From Streptomyces fildesensis (GTDB taxonomy: Bacteria; Actinomycetota; Actinomycetes; Streptomycetales; Streptomycetaceae): 64,000 nucleotides of DNA. Below the pieces are notes generated by a model. That model saw only the letters and a list, made by a program, of their open reading frames with translations, was not told where the DNA came from and searched no databases. The stretch is taken from assembly GCF_016107395.1 (NCBI RefSeq), contig NZ_JAAIKO010000001.1:186001-250000 (forward strand). The letters are read 5' to 3'. Shown here in pieces: positions 43,316-52,138 of this stretch. Within the stretch, counting starts at the first letter, position 1. Every line of letters starts with the position of its first letter. The translations under genes were made by a program, and so were the position numbers.

Positions 43316-43859
43316 CGTGGAGCGCGAGCGCGCGAAGACACCGGGCGGCTCCACCGCCGCGCCGCGGCACCGGGTCCGCCTGGACCAGCCCCGCCCGACC
43401 CGGCGGCGGCTGCTGCCGGCCTACGACCCGGAGGAGTTCGGCCGGTTCTCGGAGCGGATCGCGCGCTTCCTGGGCACCGGGCGCTTCATCGTCTGGATGA
43501 CGGTCCTCATCATCCTGTGGGTGCTGTGGAACGTCTTCGCTCCGGACTCGATGCGCTGGGACCAGTACCCCTTCATCTTCCTGACCCTGATGCTCTCGCT
43601 CCAGGCGTCGTACGCGGCCCCGCTGATCCTGCTCGCGCAGAACCGGCAGGACGACAGGGACCGCGTCACCCACGAGCAGGACCGCAAACAGAACGAGCGC
43701 AGCATCGCCGACACCGAATACCTGACGCGGGAGGTGGCGTCGCTGCGGATGAACCTCGGGGAGGTCGCCACCCGCGACTGGATCCGTTCCGAGCTCCAGG
43801 ATCTGCTGAAGGAACTGGAAGAGCGGCGTGACGAAGGCGACGCCGGAACCGACCGGTGA
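43305..43859 (+). CDS. DUF1003 membrane protein
   Basis: ATG 43305 overlaps the upstream gene by 11 bases; no strong ribosome site is visible, so translational coupling is likely. The 184 residues contain a basic N-terminus, two membrane helices (FIVWMTVLIILWVLWNVF and FIFLTLMLSLQASYAAPLIL) with a short loop, and the family motif AQNRQDDRDRV. A long Arg/Glu-rich helix follows and may form a coiled coil. Family function is unknown; its place between the CBS protein and Mrp is conserved in actinobacteria. Confidence 0.9.
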   Translation: MPADVERERAKTPGGSTAAPRHRVRLDQPRPTRRRLLPAYDPEEFGRFSERIARFLGTGRFIVWMTVLIILWVLWNVFAPDSMRWDQYPFIFLTLMLSLQASYAAPLILLAQNRQDDRDRVTHEQDRKQNERSIADTEYLTREVASLRMNLGEVATRDWIRSELQDLLKELEERRDEGDAGTDR

Positions 43860-43878
43860 GCGCCGTACCATCGACCGT

Positions 43879-45036
43879 ATGGCTACCGACATTCACGGAT
43901 CCGCTCCGACCGCCGACGCCGTGCGCGCGGCGCTCGCGACGGTGAACGACCCGGAGATCCACAAGCCGATCACTGATCTCGGCATGGTCAAATCCGTGGA
44001 CATCGCGGACGACGGCACCGTGAAGGTCGCCGTCTATCTGACGGTGTCGGGCTGCCCGATGCGCGAGACGATCACCACGAATGTCACCACGGCAGTCGAA
44101 GGGGTACCGGGCGTCACCGGTGTCACCGTCGAGCTGGACGTCATGAGCGACGAGCAGCGCAAGGAGCTCGCCGGCAATCTGCGCGGCGGCACCGCCGAGC
44201 GCGAGGTGCCCTTCGCCCAGCCCGGCTCGCTGACCCGGGTCTACGCGGTCGCCTCCGGCAAGGGCGGCGTCGGCAAGTCCTCGGTGACGGTGAACCTGGC
44301 GGCGGCGATGGCCGCCGACGGCCTCAAGGTCGGCGTCGTGGACGCGGACATCTACGGCCACTCGGTACCGCGCATGCTCGGTGTCGAGGGCCGGCCGACG
44401 CAGGTCGAGAACATGATCATGCCGCCGTCGTCGCACGGGGTGAAGGTCATCTCGATCGGCATGTTCACCCCGGGCAACGCGCCCGTGGTGTGGCGCGGCC
44501 CGATGCTGCACCGCGCGCTGCAGCAGTTCCTCGCCGATGTGTACTGGGGCGACCTGGACGTCCTGCTGCTGGACCTGCCGCCGGGCACCGGCGACATCGC
44601 GATCTCCGTCGCGCAGCTCGTCCCGAACGCCGAGATCCTCGTGGTGACGACGCCTCAGCAGGCGGCCGCCGAGGTCGCGGAGCGCGCCGGGTCCATCGCG
44701 GTGCAGACCCACCAGAAGATCGTCGGCGTCGTGGAGAACATGTCCGGGATGCCGTGCCCGCACTGCGACGAGATCGTCGACGTCTTCGGCAGCGGCGGCG
44801 GCGAGCGGGTCGCCGAGGGCCTGACCAGGACCACGGGCGCGACGGTGCCGGTGCTGGGCCAGATCCCGATCGACGTACGGCTGCGCGAGGGCGGCGACGA
44901 CGGCCGCCCGGTCGTCCTGAGCCACCCGGACTCCGCCGCGGCGCTCGCCCTCAAGGCGATCGCCGGCAAGCTCGGCGGTCGGGCCCGCGGCCTGGCGGGT
45001 ATGTCGCTGGGGATCACCCCGCGGAACAAGTTCTGA
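43879..45036 (+). CDS. mrp: Mrp/NBP35-type P-loop ATPase, iron-sulfur carrier
   Basis: ATG 43879 gives 385 residues. The N-terminal DUF59/MIP18-like domain (about 1-95; TVNDPEIHKPITDLGMVK, SGCPMRETI) precedes the Mrp ATPase with deviant Walker A SGKGGVGKSS (about 125-134), LLDLPPGTGD and the cluster-binding CPHC (about 293-296). Mrp proteins bind and deliver Fe-S clusters to apo-enzymes. It is the last gene of the CBS, DUF1003, Mrp set, ended by a very long hairpin. Confidence 0.95.
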   Translation: MATDIHGSAPTADAVRAALATVNDPEIHKPITDLGMVKSVDIADDGTVKVAVYLTVSGCPMRETITTNVTTAVEGVPGVTGVTVELDVMSDEQRKELAGNLRGGTAEREVPFAQPGSLTRVYAVASGKGGVGKSSVTVNLAAAMAADGLKVGVVDADIYGHSVPRMLGVEGRPTQVENMIMPPSSHGVKVISIGMFTPGNAPVVWRGPMLHRALQQFLADVYWGDLDVLLLDLPPGTGDIAISVAQLVPNAEILVVTTPQQAAAEVAERAGSIAVQTHQKIVGVVENMSGMPCPHCDEIVDVFGSGGGERVAEGLTRTTGATVPVLGQIPIDVRLREGGDDGRPVVLSHPDSAAALALKAIAGKLGGRARGLAGMSLGITPRNKF

Positions 45037-45040
45037 GTTC

Positions 45041-45083
45041 ATGACGGTGCCCCCGGCCGCAGTGCGGTCGGGGGCACCGTCAT
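45041..45083. terminator. Long bidirectional terminator between mrp and the next gene
   Basis: A near-perfect 21-bp inverted repeat (45041-45061 with 45063-45083, one G-U pair) lies between convergent genes. It begins four bases after mrp and ends nine bases before the stop on the other strand. Confidence 0.92.
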
Positions 45084-45091
45084 GCCGGCCG

Positions 45092-45706
45092 TCAGCCGTC
45101 GTACGAGGTGATGTCCTTCACCACGGCCAGTCCCAGCCCGTACGCGCTCATGCCGCGCCCGTACGCGCCCAGGTGGGCGCCGCGCGCGGAGCCCGCCAGG
45201 ACCCAGCCGTACGCGGACTCCCGGTAGTGGAACGTGGTGGGCTCGCCGTCCACCGGGAGCGTCAGGGTCGACCAGTGGGGGCCGGCCAGATCGTCGGCGA
45301 GGTCCCAGGCGGTCGCGATCTGCTGGTCGAGCCAGTCCTGGCGCAGTGCGCGTTCCATATGGCTGGGCCAGGTGCAGGACAGCAGGCCGGAGCCCGCCAG
45401 CCAGGCCGCCGAGGACACCGAGGTGGCCTCCAGTACGCCGGTGCCGTCCGAGCTGCGCCGGCCGGGACGCCGGGCGACCGTCACGACCACGGCGAACCGC
45501 TGGGCCTGGGGGTCGGTGGTCTCCGCCTTGATGGACGGTTCGTCGCCATGCCCTATCGAGCCGTGCTCCACGGTTCCGTCCGCGCTGGTGCCGACCGCGG
45601 TCAGCCAGCGGCGTCCGGTGAACGCCTCGTCCAGCCCGTACCACGGGAAGTCGGCCATCAAGTAGCCGTCGACCGCTCGATCCGCTGTGCCGGTCTTCGT
45701 CTCCAT
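45092..45706 (-). CDS. Conserved protein of unknown function, 204 residues
   Basis: ATG 45706 gives METKTGTADRAVDGYLMADF at the start; the open frame to 45823 reads unlike coding sequence. The protein is soluble-looking, Trp and Tyr rich (FPWYGLDEAFTGRRWLTAV, WSTLTLPVDGEPTTFHYRE, AYGRGMSAYGLGLAVV) and lacks known motifs. The ending VVKDITSYDG and general make-up recur in Streptomyces proteins at this place, between tatB and mrp. I do not recognise a function. Confidence 0.8.
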   Translation of the reverse strand: METKTGTADRAVDGYLMADFPWYGLDEAFTGRRWLTAVGTSADGTVEHGSIGHGDEPSIKAETTDPQAQRFAVVVTVARRPGRRSSDGTGVLEATSVSSAAWLAGSGLLSCTWPSHMERALRQDWLDQQIATAWDLADDLAGPHWSTLTLPVDGEPTTFHYRESAYGWVLAGSARGAHLGAYGRGMSAYGLGLAVVKDITSYDG

Positions 45707-45850
45707 CGGGGTGGCGCCTCCTCCATGCCCTTTTGGGCTCCGCCATCTTGCCGGACCGGAGCCGGGCCCGGAGGCCAAAACGGCGCACGGTGATGGCGGA
45801 CACATGGAGAATAGCCACCCCAAGGGGTGGAACGGGACAAACAGGTTGAC

Positions 45851-46297
45851 TCAGGTCGCGTCGGAATCGAACGGCGGGGGCTCGTCCTTGTCCAGCGTCT
45901 CGCGCTTGCGGAGCCGGTCCGGGGTGCTCGTGGCGGCACCCGCGGCGCCGGCGGCGGCCGCGGCCGTGGTGTCGGTGCCGTTCACGGCATCCGTGACCTC
46001 GGCCATCTCCTTGCGGAAGTCGAAACCGTTGCGCAGATCCTGCAGACCGAGCTCTTCGTTCTCCAGGATGTTCTTGCGGATGTACGTCTTGGGGTTCAGA
46101 TCCTCGAACTCGAAGTCCTTGAACTCGGGCCCCAGCTCCTTGCGGATGTCCTCCTTGGCGCTGTCCGAGAAGGCCCGCACCTTTCGGATGAACGACATCG
46201 TGTCCTGGATGACCTTCGGCAGCTTGTCCGGGCCGAAGACGAGCACCGCAAGGATGACAAGCGCGATCATCTCCATCGGGCCTATGTCGAAGAACAC
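45851..46297 (-). CDS. tatB: Sec-independent protein translocase TatB
   Basis: GTG 46297 follows AAGGAG at seven bases and gives the family start VFFDIGPMEMIALVILAVLV; the frame to 46321 includes the ribosome site itself. The single N-terminal helix ends in FGPDKLP, the hinge motif of TatA/B (Asp for the usual Glu). An amphipathic helix follows (VIQDTMSFIRKVRAFSDSAK) and then a charged tail. At 148 residues it fits TatB, which forms the substrate-receptor complex with TatC; tatA and tatC are not in the window. It lies downstream of the HtrA gene. Confidence 0.93.
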   Translation of the reverse strand: MFFDIGPMEMIALVILAVLVFGPDKLPKVIQDTMSFIRKVRAFSDSAKEDIRKELGPEFKDFEFEDLNPKTYIRKNILENEELGLQDLRNGFDFRKEMAEVTDAVNGTDTTAAAAAGAAGAATSTPDRLRKRETLDKDEPPPFDSDAT

Positions 46298-46419
46298 CTT
46301 GCAGCTCCTTGGGACGTCCACAGCCGGGTGGGCAGGGTCCGGGTCGACTTACCGTACCTGGCCGCGCGGGCAGCGCGGGAGTGGCTTGGGCCAACACTAC
46401 GTCGACACCGGGTAAAGGG

Positions 46420-47715
46420 TCAGCCCCCGGTGGCCGAACCCAAGGTCAGCTCGACCGTACGCTCCGTTCCGGCGCGCACCAGGGTGAGTGTGAGGTGGTC
46501 ACCCGGTCGGTGGCTGCGGATCTTGACGATCAGCTCCTCGCCGCGGTGCACCCGCTCGCCGTCGACCGCCGTGATGACGTCACCGGCCTCGATGCCGGCC
46601 TGGTCGCCGGGACCGCCGGGGGTCACCGCGGTGGTGCCCGCCTTGCCGCCGACCCGGGCGCCGTCCCCCTCGTAGGTCATGTCGACGGTCACCCCGATCA
46701 CCGGGTGGGTGGCCTTACCGGTGTTGATCAGCTCCTCTGCGACCCGTTTCGCCTGGTTGGCCGGGATGGCGAAGCCGAGGCCGATGCTGCCGCCCTGGCC
46801 GCCGGCCGGGCCGCCGTCGTCGGCCGCCCGGATCGCGCTGTTGATCCCGATCACCCTCCCCTGCCCGTCGACGAGCGGGCCGCCGGAGTTGCCGGGGTTG
46901 ATCGGTGCGTCGGTCTGCAGCGCGTCCACATAGCTGACGTCGGTGCCGTCGGTGGCGCCGCCGGCGGTGATCGGCCTGCGGGTGGCGCTGATGATGCCCG
47001 CGGTGACGGTGCCTTCGAGGCCGTACGGGGCGCCGATGGCGACCACCGGATCGCCGACCCGCACCGAATCGGAGTTGCCGAGGGTGAGCGGCCGCAGCCC
47101 GGACACCCCGCTGACCTCGATGACGGCGAGGTCGTAGCCGCTGTCCACCCCGACCACCTTCGCCTTGCTCAGCTGGCCGCCGTTGAAGGTGACCTGGATG
47201 TCGGCACCCTTGCCGGCGGCGCCGACCACATGGTTGTTGGTGAGGATGTGGCCCTTGGCGTCCAGCACGAACCCGGTGCCGGTGTCCTCGCCCGCGGCGC
47301 CCTTCACATGGATGTAGACGACGCCCGGCAGGGTCCTGGCCGCGATCCCCGCGACGCTGTCGCCCGCCCGGTCGGCGCTGCCCTCGGAGACCTGGGGCAG
47401 TGTCACCTGATCGCCGTCCTGGGCACTGTGCCGTTCGGCGTAGACGCCGGCCGCTCCGCCGATCCCGCCGGCGAGCAGCGCCACCAGCGCGGCGCCCGCG
47501 ATCAGCGGGGCCGCCCGTCCGCGACGGGCGCGGGCCGGGGTGCCGGGACCGTGCCAGGGAGCGGGCTCGGCGGCGCCGCCGGACATGCGGTTGAGCAGGT
47601 ACGGGTCGGGGAACGCCTCGTCCGGGGCGGGTCCTGCCGCCTCCGCGCCGCCCGCGCCGGGCACCGGGCCCGACGGGCGACTCCACCACTGCGGCCGGTC
47701 CGCCTCATCGCTCAT
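46420..47715 (-). CDS. Membrane-anchored HtrA-family serine protease with PDZ domain
   Basis: ATG 47715 gives 431 residues. A Pro/Gly/Ala-rich cytosolic tail is followed by one membrane helix (AAPLIAGAALVALLAGGIGG, about 68-88). The trypsin-like domain has the triad in NNHVV (His about 160), YDLAV (Asp about 194) and APINPGNSGGP (Ser about 277). One PDZ domain closes the protein (about 335-425). It would degrade or regulate misfolded envelope proteins. Its position next to the sigma/anti-sigma pair matches M. tuberculosis Rv1223. Confidence 0.95.
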   Translation of the reverse strand: MSDEADRPQWWSRPSGPVPGAGGAEAAGPAPDEAFPDPYLLNRMSGGAAEPAPWHGPGTPARARRGRAAPLIAGAALVALLAGGIGGAAGVYAERHSAQDGDQVTLPQVSEGSADRAGDSVAGIAARTLPGVVYIHVKGAAGEDTGTGFVLDAKGHILTNNHVVGAAGKGADIQVTFNGGQLSKAKVVGVDSGYDLAVIEVSGVSGLRPLTLGNSDSVRVGDPVVAIGAPYGLEGTVTAGIISATRRPITAGGATDGTDVSYVDALQTDAPINPGNSGGPLVDGQGRVIGINSAIRAADDGGPAGGQGGSIGLGFAIPANQAKRVAEELINTGKATHPVIGVTVDMTYEGDGARVGGKAGTTAVTPGGPGDQAGIEAGDVITAVDGERVHRGEELIVKIRSHRPGDHLTLTLVRAGTERTVELTLGSATGG

Positions 47716-47785
47716 TCTTCGAGCCTGCGGGCGGTATGCGGAAGTCCGCAAGTGCCACACGGCCGGATGGCCTCAGCCGTGCGGG

Positions 47786-48577
47786 TCAGCGGTGTACGGC
47801 AGGTCCTGGAGTGGCCGCCGGGGTCAGCGAGGCGGTCGGTGCGGGCTTGGTGACCGGCACGGACGCCATCAGCGGACGGGTCACCGAGGCCGGCGTGGCG
47901 CCCGCCAGCGGGGGATGCCGCAGATAGCGGTCCTCCGCCGAGTTCACCAGGTCGTTGCGGAGCGGTTTGAGGTCGGAGACCGAGTTGACGCCGCTGAGCG
48001 GGGCGACCGCGGGGCCCTGTTCCTCGGGGCGCGGGGCGCCGCTGTCGATCGACGCGTCCATCGGGAGCGCACCGCCGAGCGCGATGGCCGCCATCGAGAA
48101 CGCGCCGGCCGCCGCGAAGGCGAACCGCCGGCCGCGCGAGGCCGAACCGGGCGAGGACGCCGAACGCTCGACCTCATGGATCCGGAAACCGCGGGACCGC
48201 ACATCGGTCGGTGCGGCGAGATCGGGACCAGGGGACAGGAAGGAGAACTCCTCCGCCGCGCTCTGCCCGAACACATCAGCACTGAAGAGGCCGCCGTCGA
48301 ACGGGCCTCTTCCCTCGTCGTCGCCACCGCCCGGCAGTCCCTGGAGCCGGGCCAGCAGGCCCGCGGACAGGGTCGGCGGCGCCGTGGTCGCCACGACGTT
48401 CTTCAGCCGGCGCTGCTCATCGGCGGCTGTCTTGCACTGGGGACACGTCACCAGATGCGCGAGCACCCGGTCCCGGGTGTCATCGGGCAACTCGCCGTCG
48501 ACGAACGCGGCGAGCCGATCGCCGAGATGCTGCTCGGCAGATGCGACGTGTTGCCGGCCGGTACCGCTACTGCTCAC
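47786..48577 (-). CDS. Zinc-finger anti-sigma factor (RseA-like)
   Basis: GTG 48577 overlaps the sigma gene stop by four bases. The 263-residue protein starts with a ZAS anti-sigma domain: [17 protein letters not shown] and the zinc motif HLVTCPQC (His41, Cys45, Cys48). A linker leads to one predicted membrane helix (about 152-171), so the C-terminal Ala/Pro/Thr-rich part should be extracytoplasmic. It presumably holds the sigma factor at the membrane until an envelope or redox signal releases it. The mycobacterial RseA is shorter. Confidence 0.92.
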   Translation of the reverse strand: MSSSGTGRQHVASAEQHLGDRLAAFVDGELPDDTRDRVLAHLVTCPQCKTAADEQRRLKNVVATTAPPTLSAGLLARLQGLPGGGDDEGRGPFDGGLFSADVFGQSAAEEFSFLSPGPDLAAPTDVRSRGFRIHEVERSASSPGSASRGRRFAFAAAGAFSMAAIALGGALPMDASIDSGAPRPEEQGPAVAPLSGVNSVSDLKPLRNDLVNSAEDRYLRHPPLAGATPASVTRPLMASVPVTKPAPTASLTPAATPGPAVHR

Positions 48578-49341
48578 GCTCTCCCGCCCTCCAGGCCCGG
48601 TTTCGGTACGGCGGCGGCCAGCGCACGGCCCGGTCGGGCCGCGGGGGAACGGTGCTCAAGAGCCTTGCGCAGGTGGGAACGGCCGCGGTGGATCCGGCTC
48701 CGGACCGTGCCGAGCTTCACGCCGAGGGTGGCGGCGATCTCCTCGTACGACAGCCCCTCGATGTCACAGAGCACGACGGCGGCGCGGAACTCCGGCGCGA
48801 GGGTGTCCAGCGCCTGCTGGACGTCCGCGTCGAAGTGCGTGTCGTTGAAGTGCTGTGCGGGGGACGGCTCACGGCTCGGGAGCCGCTCCGCCGCGTCGTC
48901 GCCGAGCGCGTCGAACCTGATCCGCTGACGTCTCCGCACCATGTCCAGGAAGAGATTGGTGGTGATGCGGTGCAGCCAGCCCTCGAAGGTGCCGGGCGTG
49001 TACGTGGACAGGGAACGGAAGACACGGACGAAGACTTCTTGTGTGAGGTCCTCGGCATCGTGCTGGTTGCCCGTCAGGCGGTACGCCAGGCGGTAGACGC
49101 GGGCACTGTGCGTGCTGACGATCTCCTCCCAGGAAGGAGGCGTCCACGCCTGGTTCTCCCCGTCGGTGGCGAAAGTCGCGTTGGCGGGTACGTCGTTGCG
49201 TGAACGGTCAGCAGTGTTGGTCACGGATTTCGGCTGTCCGGAGGACCTGAGAATATGCCGGAGCACTCCCCGATCACCGGCCGCAGCCGCACCTCCCCTG
49301 TCGGCTCTGGTGGTCTCCAGTAGAGCCACTACCATATCCAC
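48574..49341 (-). CDS. ECF RNA polymerase sigma factor (M. tuberculosis SigE-like)
   Basis: The frame opens at GTG 49341 (255 residues); ATG 49335 and GTG 49224 are other in-frame starts, and the first 65 residues are not part of the conserved core. Region 2 lies at about 75-140 ([40 protein letters not shown]) and region 4 at about 172-228 ([20 protein letters not shown]). Overlap with the anti-sigma gene and the HtrA and TatB genes downstream reproduce the sigE-rseA-htrA-tatB order of M. tuberculosis. It should direct an envelope-stress regulon. In Streptomyces the name sigE belongs to another gene, so none is assigned. Confidence 0.93.
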   Translation of the reverse strand: MDMVVALLETTRADRGGAAAAGDRGVLRHILRSSGQPKSVTNTADRSRNDVPANATFATDGENQAWTPPSWEEIVSTHSARVYRLAYRLTGNQHDAEDLTQEVFVRVFRSLSTYTPGTFEGWLHRITTNLFLDMVRRRQRIRFDALGDDAAERLPSREPSPAQHFNDTHFDADVQQALDTLAPEFRAAVVLCDIEGLSYEEIAATLGVKLGTVRSRIHRGRSHLRKALEHRSPAARPGRALAAAVPKPGLEGGRA

Positions 49342-49559
49342 CTCGCCCGTTAGCTCCGGATAAGTGCGCTGTCTCGCCGGGGACCTGGTCGGGGCGGCTG
49401 CACGGAGGCACTTCCCGCGTACCGCACGTTCTCGGTCCCGCCCTACTAACGCGCAGTCCCATCAGCAGGTTCCCGGCTCGGGGGTCCCACCCAGCGGTAG
49501 CTGGGGGAGGATACAGTCGCCGGGCGGGCCGCAACACCGACGGGGACAGGGAGAGGGCC

Positions 49560-50198
49560 ATTACCGGCAACCGGCAGGCGAGCTGGGCGTTCGCCGACGC
49601 CTTCGTCGCCGAAGACGACGCGCTGATACGAGCCCGGCGGCGCGCCCACGAGTCCGGTCTGCGCCCTGTGTCCCCCGGAACCGGCGCGACGCTGCGGCTG
49701 CTCGCCGCCGCCTCCGACGCCAAGGCCGTCGTCGAGATCGGCACCGGCACCGGTGTGTCCGGCATCCATCTGCTGCTCGGGATGCGGCCGGACGGCGTGC
49801 TGACCACCGTCGATTCGGAACCCGACCGCCAGCAACTGGCCCGCGAGGCCTACCGGGACGCCGGCTTCGCCGCCAACCGCGCCCGGTTCATCCCCGGCCG
49901 CGCGCTGGAGGTCCTGCCGCGGCTGGCGGACGGCGGGTACGACCTCGTCTTCTGCGACGGGGACCGTCTCGAGTACCTGGACTACCTCGGCGAATCGTTG
50001 CGCCTGCTGCGTCCGGGCGGGCTGGTCTGCTTCGAGGGGACCTTCGCCCAGGGCCGCACGCTCGACGCGGCCCATCAGGACACCGAGGCCGTGCGGCTGC
50101 GCGAGCTGATGCGCGCGGTCCGCGAGAGCAAGGCGTTCGCGCCCGTCCTGCTGCCCACCGACGACGGGCTGCTCTGCGCGGTCCGCCGAGGCCCGTAG
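49560..50198 (+). CDS. SAM-dependent O-methyltransferase, apparent ATT start
   Basis: The methyltransferase frame extends upstream of GTG 49668 through clear family sequence (ASWAFADAFVAEDDALIRAR), yet no ATG, GTG, TTG or CTG occurs in frame before it. ATT 49560, six bases after GGGAG, is the best start and gives 212 residues. The SAM-binding loop is EIGTGTGVSG (about residue 59), followed by FCDGDRLEYLDY and LLRPGGLVCFEG. It resembles catechol/caffeoyl-type class I O-methyltransferases; the mycobacterial neighbour of sigE is Rv1220c. It is divergent from the sigma gene. Confidence 0.85.
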   Translation: MTGNRQASWAFADAFVAEDDALIRARRRAHESGLRPVSPGTGATLRLLAAASDAKAVVEIGTGTGVSGIHLLLGMRPDGVLTTVDSEPDRQQLAREAYRDAGFAANRARFIPGRALEVLPRLADGGYDLVFCDGDRLEYLDYLGESLRLLRPGGLVCFEGTFAQGRTLDAAHQDTEAVRLRELMRAVRESKAFAPVLLPTDDGLLCAVRRGP

Positions 50199-50218
50199 CC
50201 GGGTCCCGGACACGGCAG

Positions 50219-50260
50219 CGGCCCCGGTTCCGGACCTGGAACGGTCAGGAATCGGGGCCG
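50219..50260. terminator. Hairpin terminator between methyltransferase and DUF3117 genes
   Basis: A 13-bp stem with one G-U pair joins 50219-50231 to 50248-50260, followed on the plus strand by a short T-rich run (TTTAT). Confidence 0.8.
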
Positions 50261-50286
50261 TGACGTTTATTGGGAACGCGCTCGTG

Positions 50287-50454
50287 TCAGGCGATGGCCT
50301 TCTTCAGCGCGTCGCCGAGGGCATCCGCCTCGTCAGGAGTCAGCTCGACAACAAGCCGTCCGCCGCCCTCGAGCGGAACGCGCATGATGATGCTCCGCCC
50401 CTCCTTGGTGACCTCGAGCGGGCCATCACCCGTCCGCGGCTTCATGGCCGCCAT
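50287..50454 (-). CDS. DUF3117 small protein, 55 residues
   Basis: ATG 50454 follows AGGAAGGGG. The product (MAAMKPRTGDGPLEVTKEGR at the start, RLVVELTPDEADALGDALK near the end) is nearly invariant in actinobacteria (M. tuberculosis Rv1211). It has a beta-beta-alpha look and no known function. The open frame to 50493 includes the ribosome site. Confidence 0.95.
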   Translation of the reverse strand: MAAMKPRTGDGPLEVTKEGRSIIMRVPLEGGGRLVVELTPDEADALGDALKKAIA

Positions 50455-50655
50455 GCTCGTTCCCCTTCCTGAAACCAGCTCGGACTCGAACACATTGGTT
50501 CTCGACCATTATCCCGCATGTGCCGACCCGATGACCAACATCGGTTCCCATCCGTTCGAGAAACCCCTCCCACAAAACCGGCCAATTCGGTGATGAGACT
50601 GCGATACTTCGCCGCCGCACTCCCGTTCCGTGCCGCATTCGCCCCGTTGAATGTT

Positions 50656-50667
50656 TGACGTACGTCA
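50656..50667. promoter_or_regulatory. Candidate operator, palindrome TGACGTACGTCA
   Basis: A perfect 12-bp palindrome lies 67 bases before the enoyl-CoA hydratase start. It shares TGACGTAC with the inverted repeat at 6164-6178, which suggests related TetR-type control of acyl-CoA genes. Confidence 0.45.
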
Positions 50668-50733
50668 CATGTTCGCCTGTGGCGATGTCCGGCATGCTGG
50701 CCAGGACCGGAGCCGCGACGAAGGGGATCATCC

Positions 50734-51534
50734 ATGTCCGACAGCGTGCTGTACGAGGTGAGCGACGGGCTCGCGACCATCACCTTGAACCGTCCCGATG
50801 CCATGAACGCCCTGAACGTCGAGACCAAGGTCGCGCTCCGCGAGGCCGTCCGGGGCGCGGCGGCGGATTCCCAGGTCAGGGCCGTTCTGCTGACCGGAAC
50901 CGGGCGCGCCTTCTGCGTCGGCCAGGACCTCAAGGAGCATGTCGGCCTGCTGATGGAGGACCGCGAGTCCGGCACGGGCGCCACGATGTCGACGGTCCGG
51001 GAGCACTACAACCCCATCGTCACCGCCCTCGCGACGATGCCGAAGCCGGTGGTCGCGGGAATCAACGGGGTCGCCGCGGGCGCCGGCGCGGGTCTGGCGT
51101 TCGCCTCGGACTACCGGGTGGTCGCCGACACGGCGAGTTTCAACACGTCCTTCGCGAAGGTGGCACTGACCGCGGACTCGGGCGCGTCGTGGACCCTCCC
51201 CCGGCTGATCGGCCACGGCCGCGCCGCCGATCTGCTGCTCTTCCCCCGCAACGTGACCGCCCAGGAGGCCCTGGAGCTCGGAATCGCCAACAAGGTCGTC
51301 CCGGCCGCGGACCTGGCCGCTGAGGCCCTGGCGGTGGCACGGAGCCTCGCGGCGGGGCCGACGGTGGCCTACGCGGCGATCAAGGCGTCGCTGGCGTACG
51401 GGACGGACCACTCGCTCCTGGAGACGCTGGAGAAGGAGGACGAGCTCCAGACCATCGCGGGCGCGTCGGAGGACCACCGGATCGCCGTGGAGGCGTTCCT
51501 CAAGAAGGAGCCGCCGCGCTACCTGGGCCGGTAG
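50734..51534 (+). CDS. Enoyl-CoA hydratase/isomerase family protein
   Basis: ATG 50734 follows AAGGGG. The 266-residue crotonase-fold protein begins ATITLNRPDAMNALNVETK and has oxyanion-hole segments AFCVGQDLKEH (about 62) and AAGAGAGLAFASDYRV (about 110-125). The usual catalytic Glu positions are replaced around FAKVALTADSGASW, which has Asp at the second site, a pattern seen in PaaG-type isomerases. Either beta-oxidation or phenylacetate catabolism is possible. A palindromic operator candidate lies upstream. Confidence 0.92.
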   Translation: MSDSVLYEVSDGLATITLNRPDAMNALNVETKVALREAVRGAAADSQVRAVLLTGTGRAFCVGQDLKEHVGLLMEDRESGTGATMSTVREHYNPIVTALATMPKPVVAGINGVAAGAGAGLAFASDYRVVADTASFNTSFAKVALTADSGASWTLPRLIGHGRAADLLLFPRNVTAQEALELGIANKVVPAADLAAEALAVARSLAAGPTVAYAAIKASLAYGTDHSLLETLEKEDELQTIAGASEDHRIAVEAFLKKEPPRYLGR

Positions 51535-51547
51535 CGGCGCAACAGGT

Positions 51548-52138
51548 CTACGACCTGGTGGTCCGCACGTGGCAGCCGGCCAGGTGGTCGTCGACCAGGC
51601 CGCAGGCCTGCATCATCGCGTAGGCCGTGGTCGGCCCGACGAAGCGGAAGCCCTGCTTCTTGAGGTCCTTGGCCAGCGCAACCGACTCGGGCGTGGTCGC
51701 CGGTACGTCGTCGAGCGTGCGCGGCACCGGCCGGCCCGCCGGGTCCGGCGCGTGCGACCAGATGAGCTCGTCGAGGCCGCCGGCGCCCAGCCCGGCGGCC
51801 ACGTGGGCGTTACCGAGGGACGCGTCGATCTTGGCGCGGTTGCGGATGATGCCGGGGTCGGCGAGCAGCCTTTCCCGGTCCTCGTCGGTGAACGCCGCGA
51901 CCGCCTTGATGGAGAAGTCCGCGAAGGCGGCGCGGAAGCCCTCGCGGCGGCGCAGGATCGTGATCCAGGAGAGCCCGGACTGGAACGCCTCCAGGCACAG
52001 CCGCTCGTAGAGCGCGTCGTCGCCGTGCACCGGACGGCCCCACTCGCCGTCGTGGTACGCCACGTACTCCGGCGCCGACAGCCCCCAGGGGCAGCGGGCC
52101 AGGCCGTCCTCGCCGGTGACCGTGCCGCGCTCACTCAT
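51548..52138 (-). CDS. tag: DNA-3-methyladenine glycosylase I
   Basis: ATG 52138 overlaps the DivIVA-like gene end by eight bases. The 196-residue product has the Tag signatures RCPWG, YHDGEWGRPVHGDDALYERL and FQSGLSWITILRRREGFR with the purine-binding Glu/Trp region, plus the zinc-linked C-terminal CGLVDDHLAGCHVR. It removes 3-methyladenine from DNA. The neighbour order with DivIVA-like and FolP2-like genes equals Rv1207-Rv1210. Confidence 0.96.
   Translation of the reverse strand: MSERGTVTGEDGLARCPWGLSAPEYVAYHDGEWGRPVHGDDALYERLCLEAFQSGLSWITILRRREGFRAAFADFSIKAVAAFTDEDRERLLADPGIIRNRAKIDASLGNAHVAAGLGAGGLDELIWSHAPDPAGRPVPRTLDDVPATTPESVALAKDLKKQGFRFVGPTTAYAMMQACGLVDDHLAGCHVRTTRS

Noticed and set aside
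48574-49341. Naming the sigma factor sigE
   Set aside because: In Streptomyces sigE denotes a different envelope-stress sigma gene; similarity here is to mycobacterial SigE by gene order.
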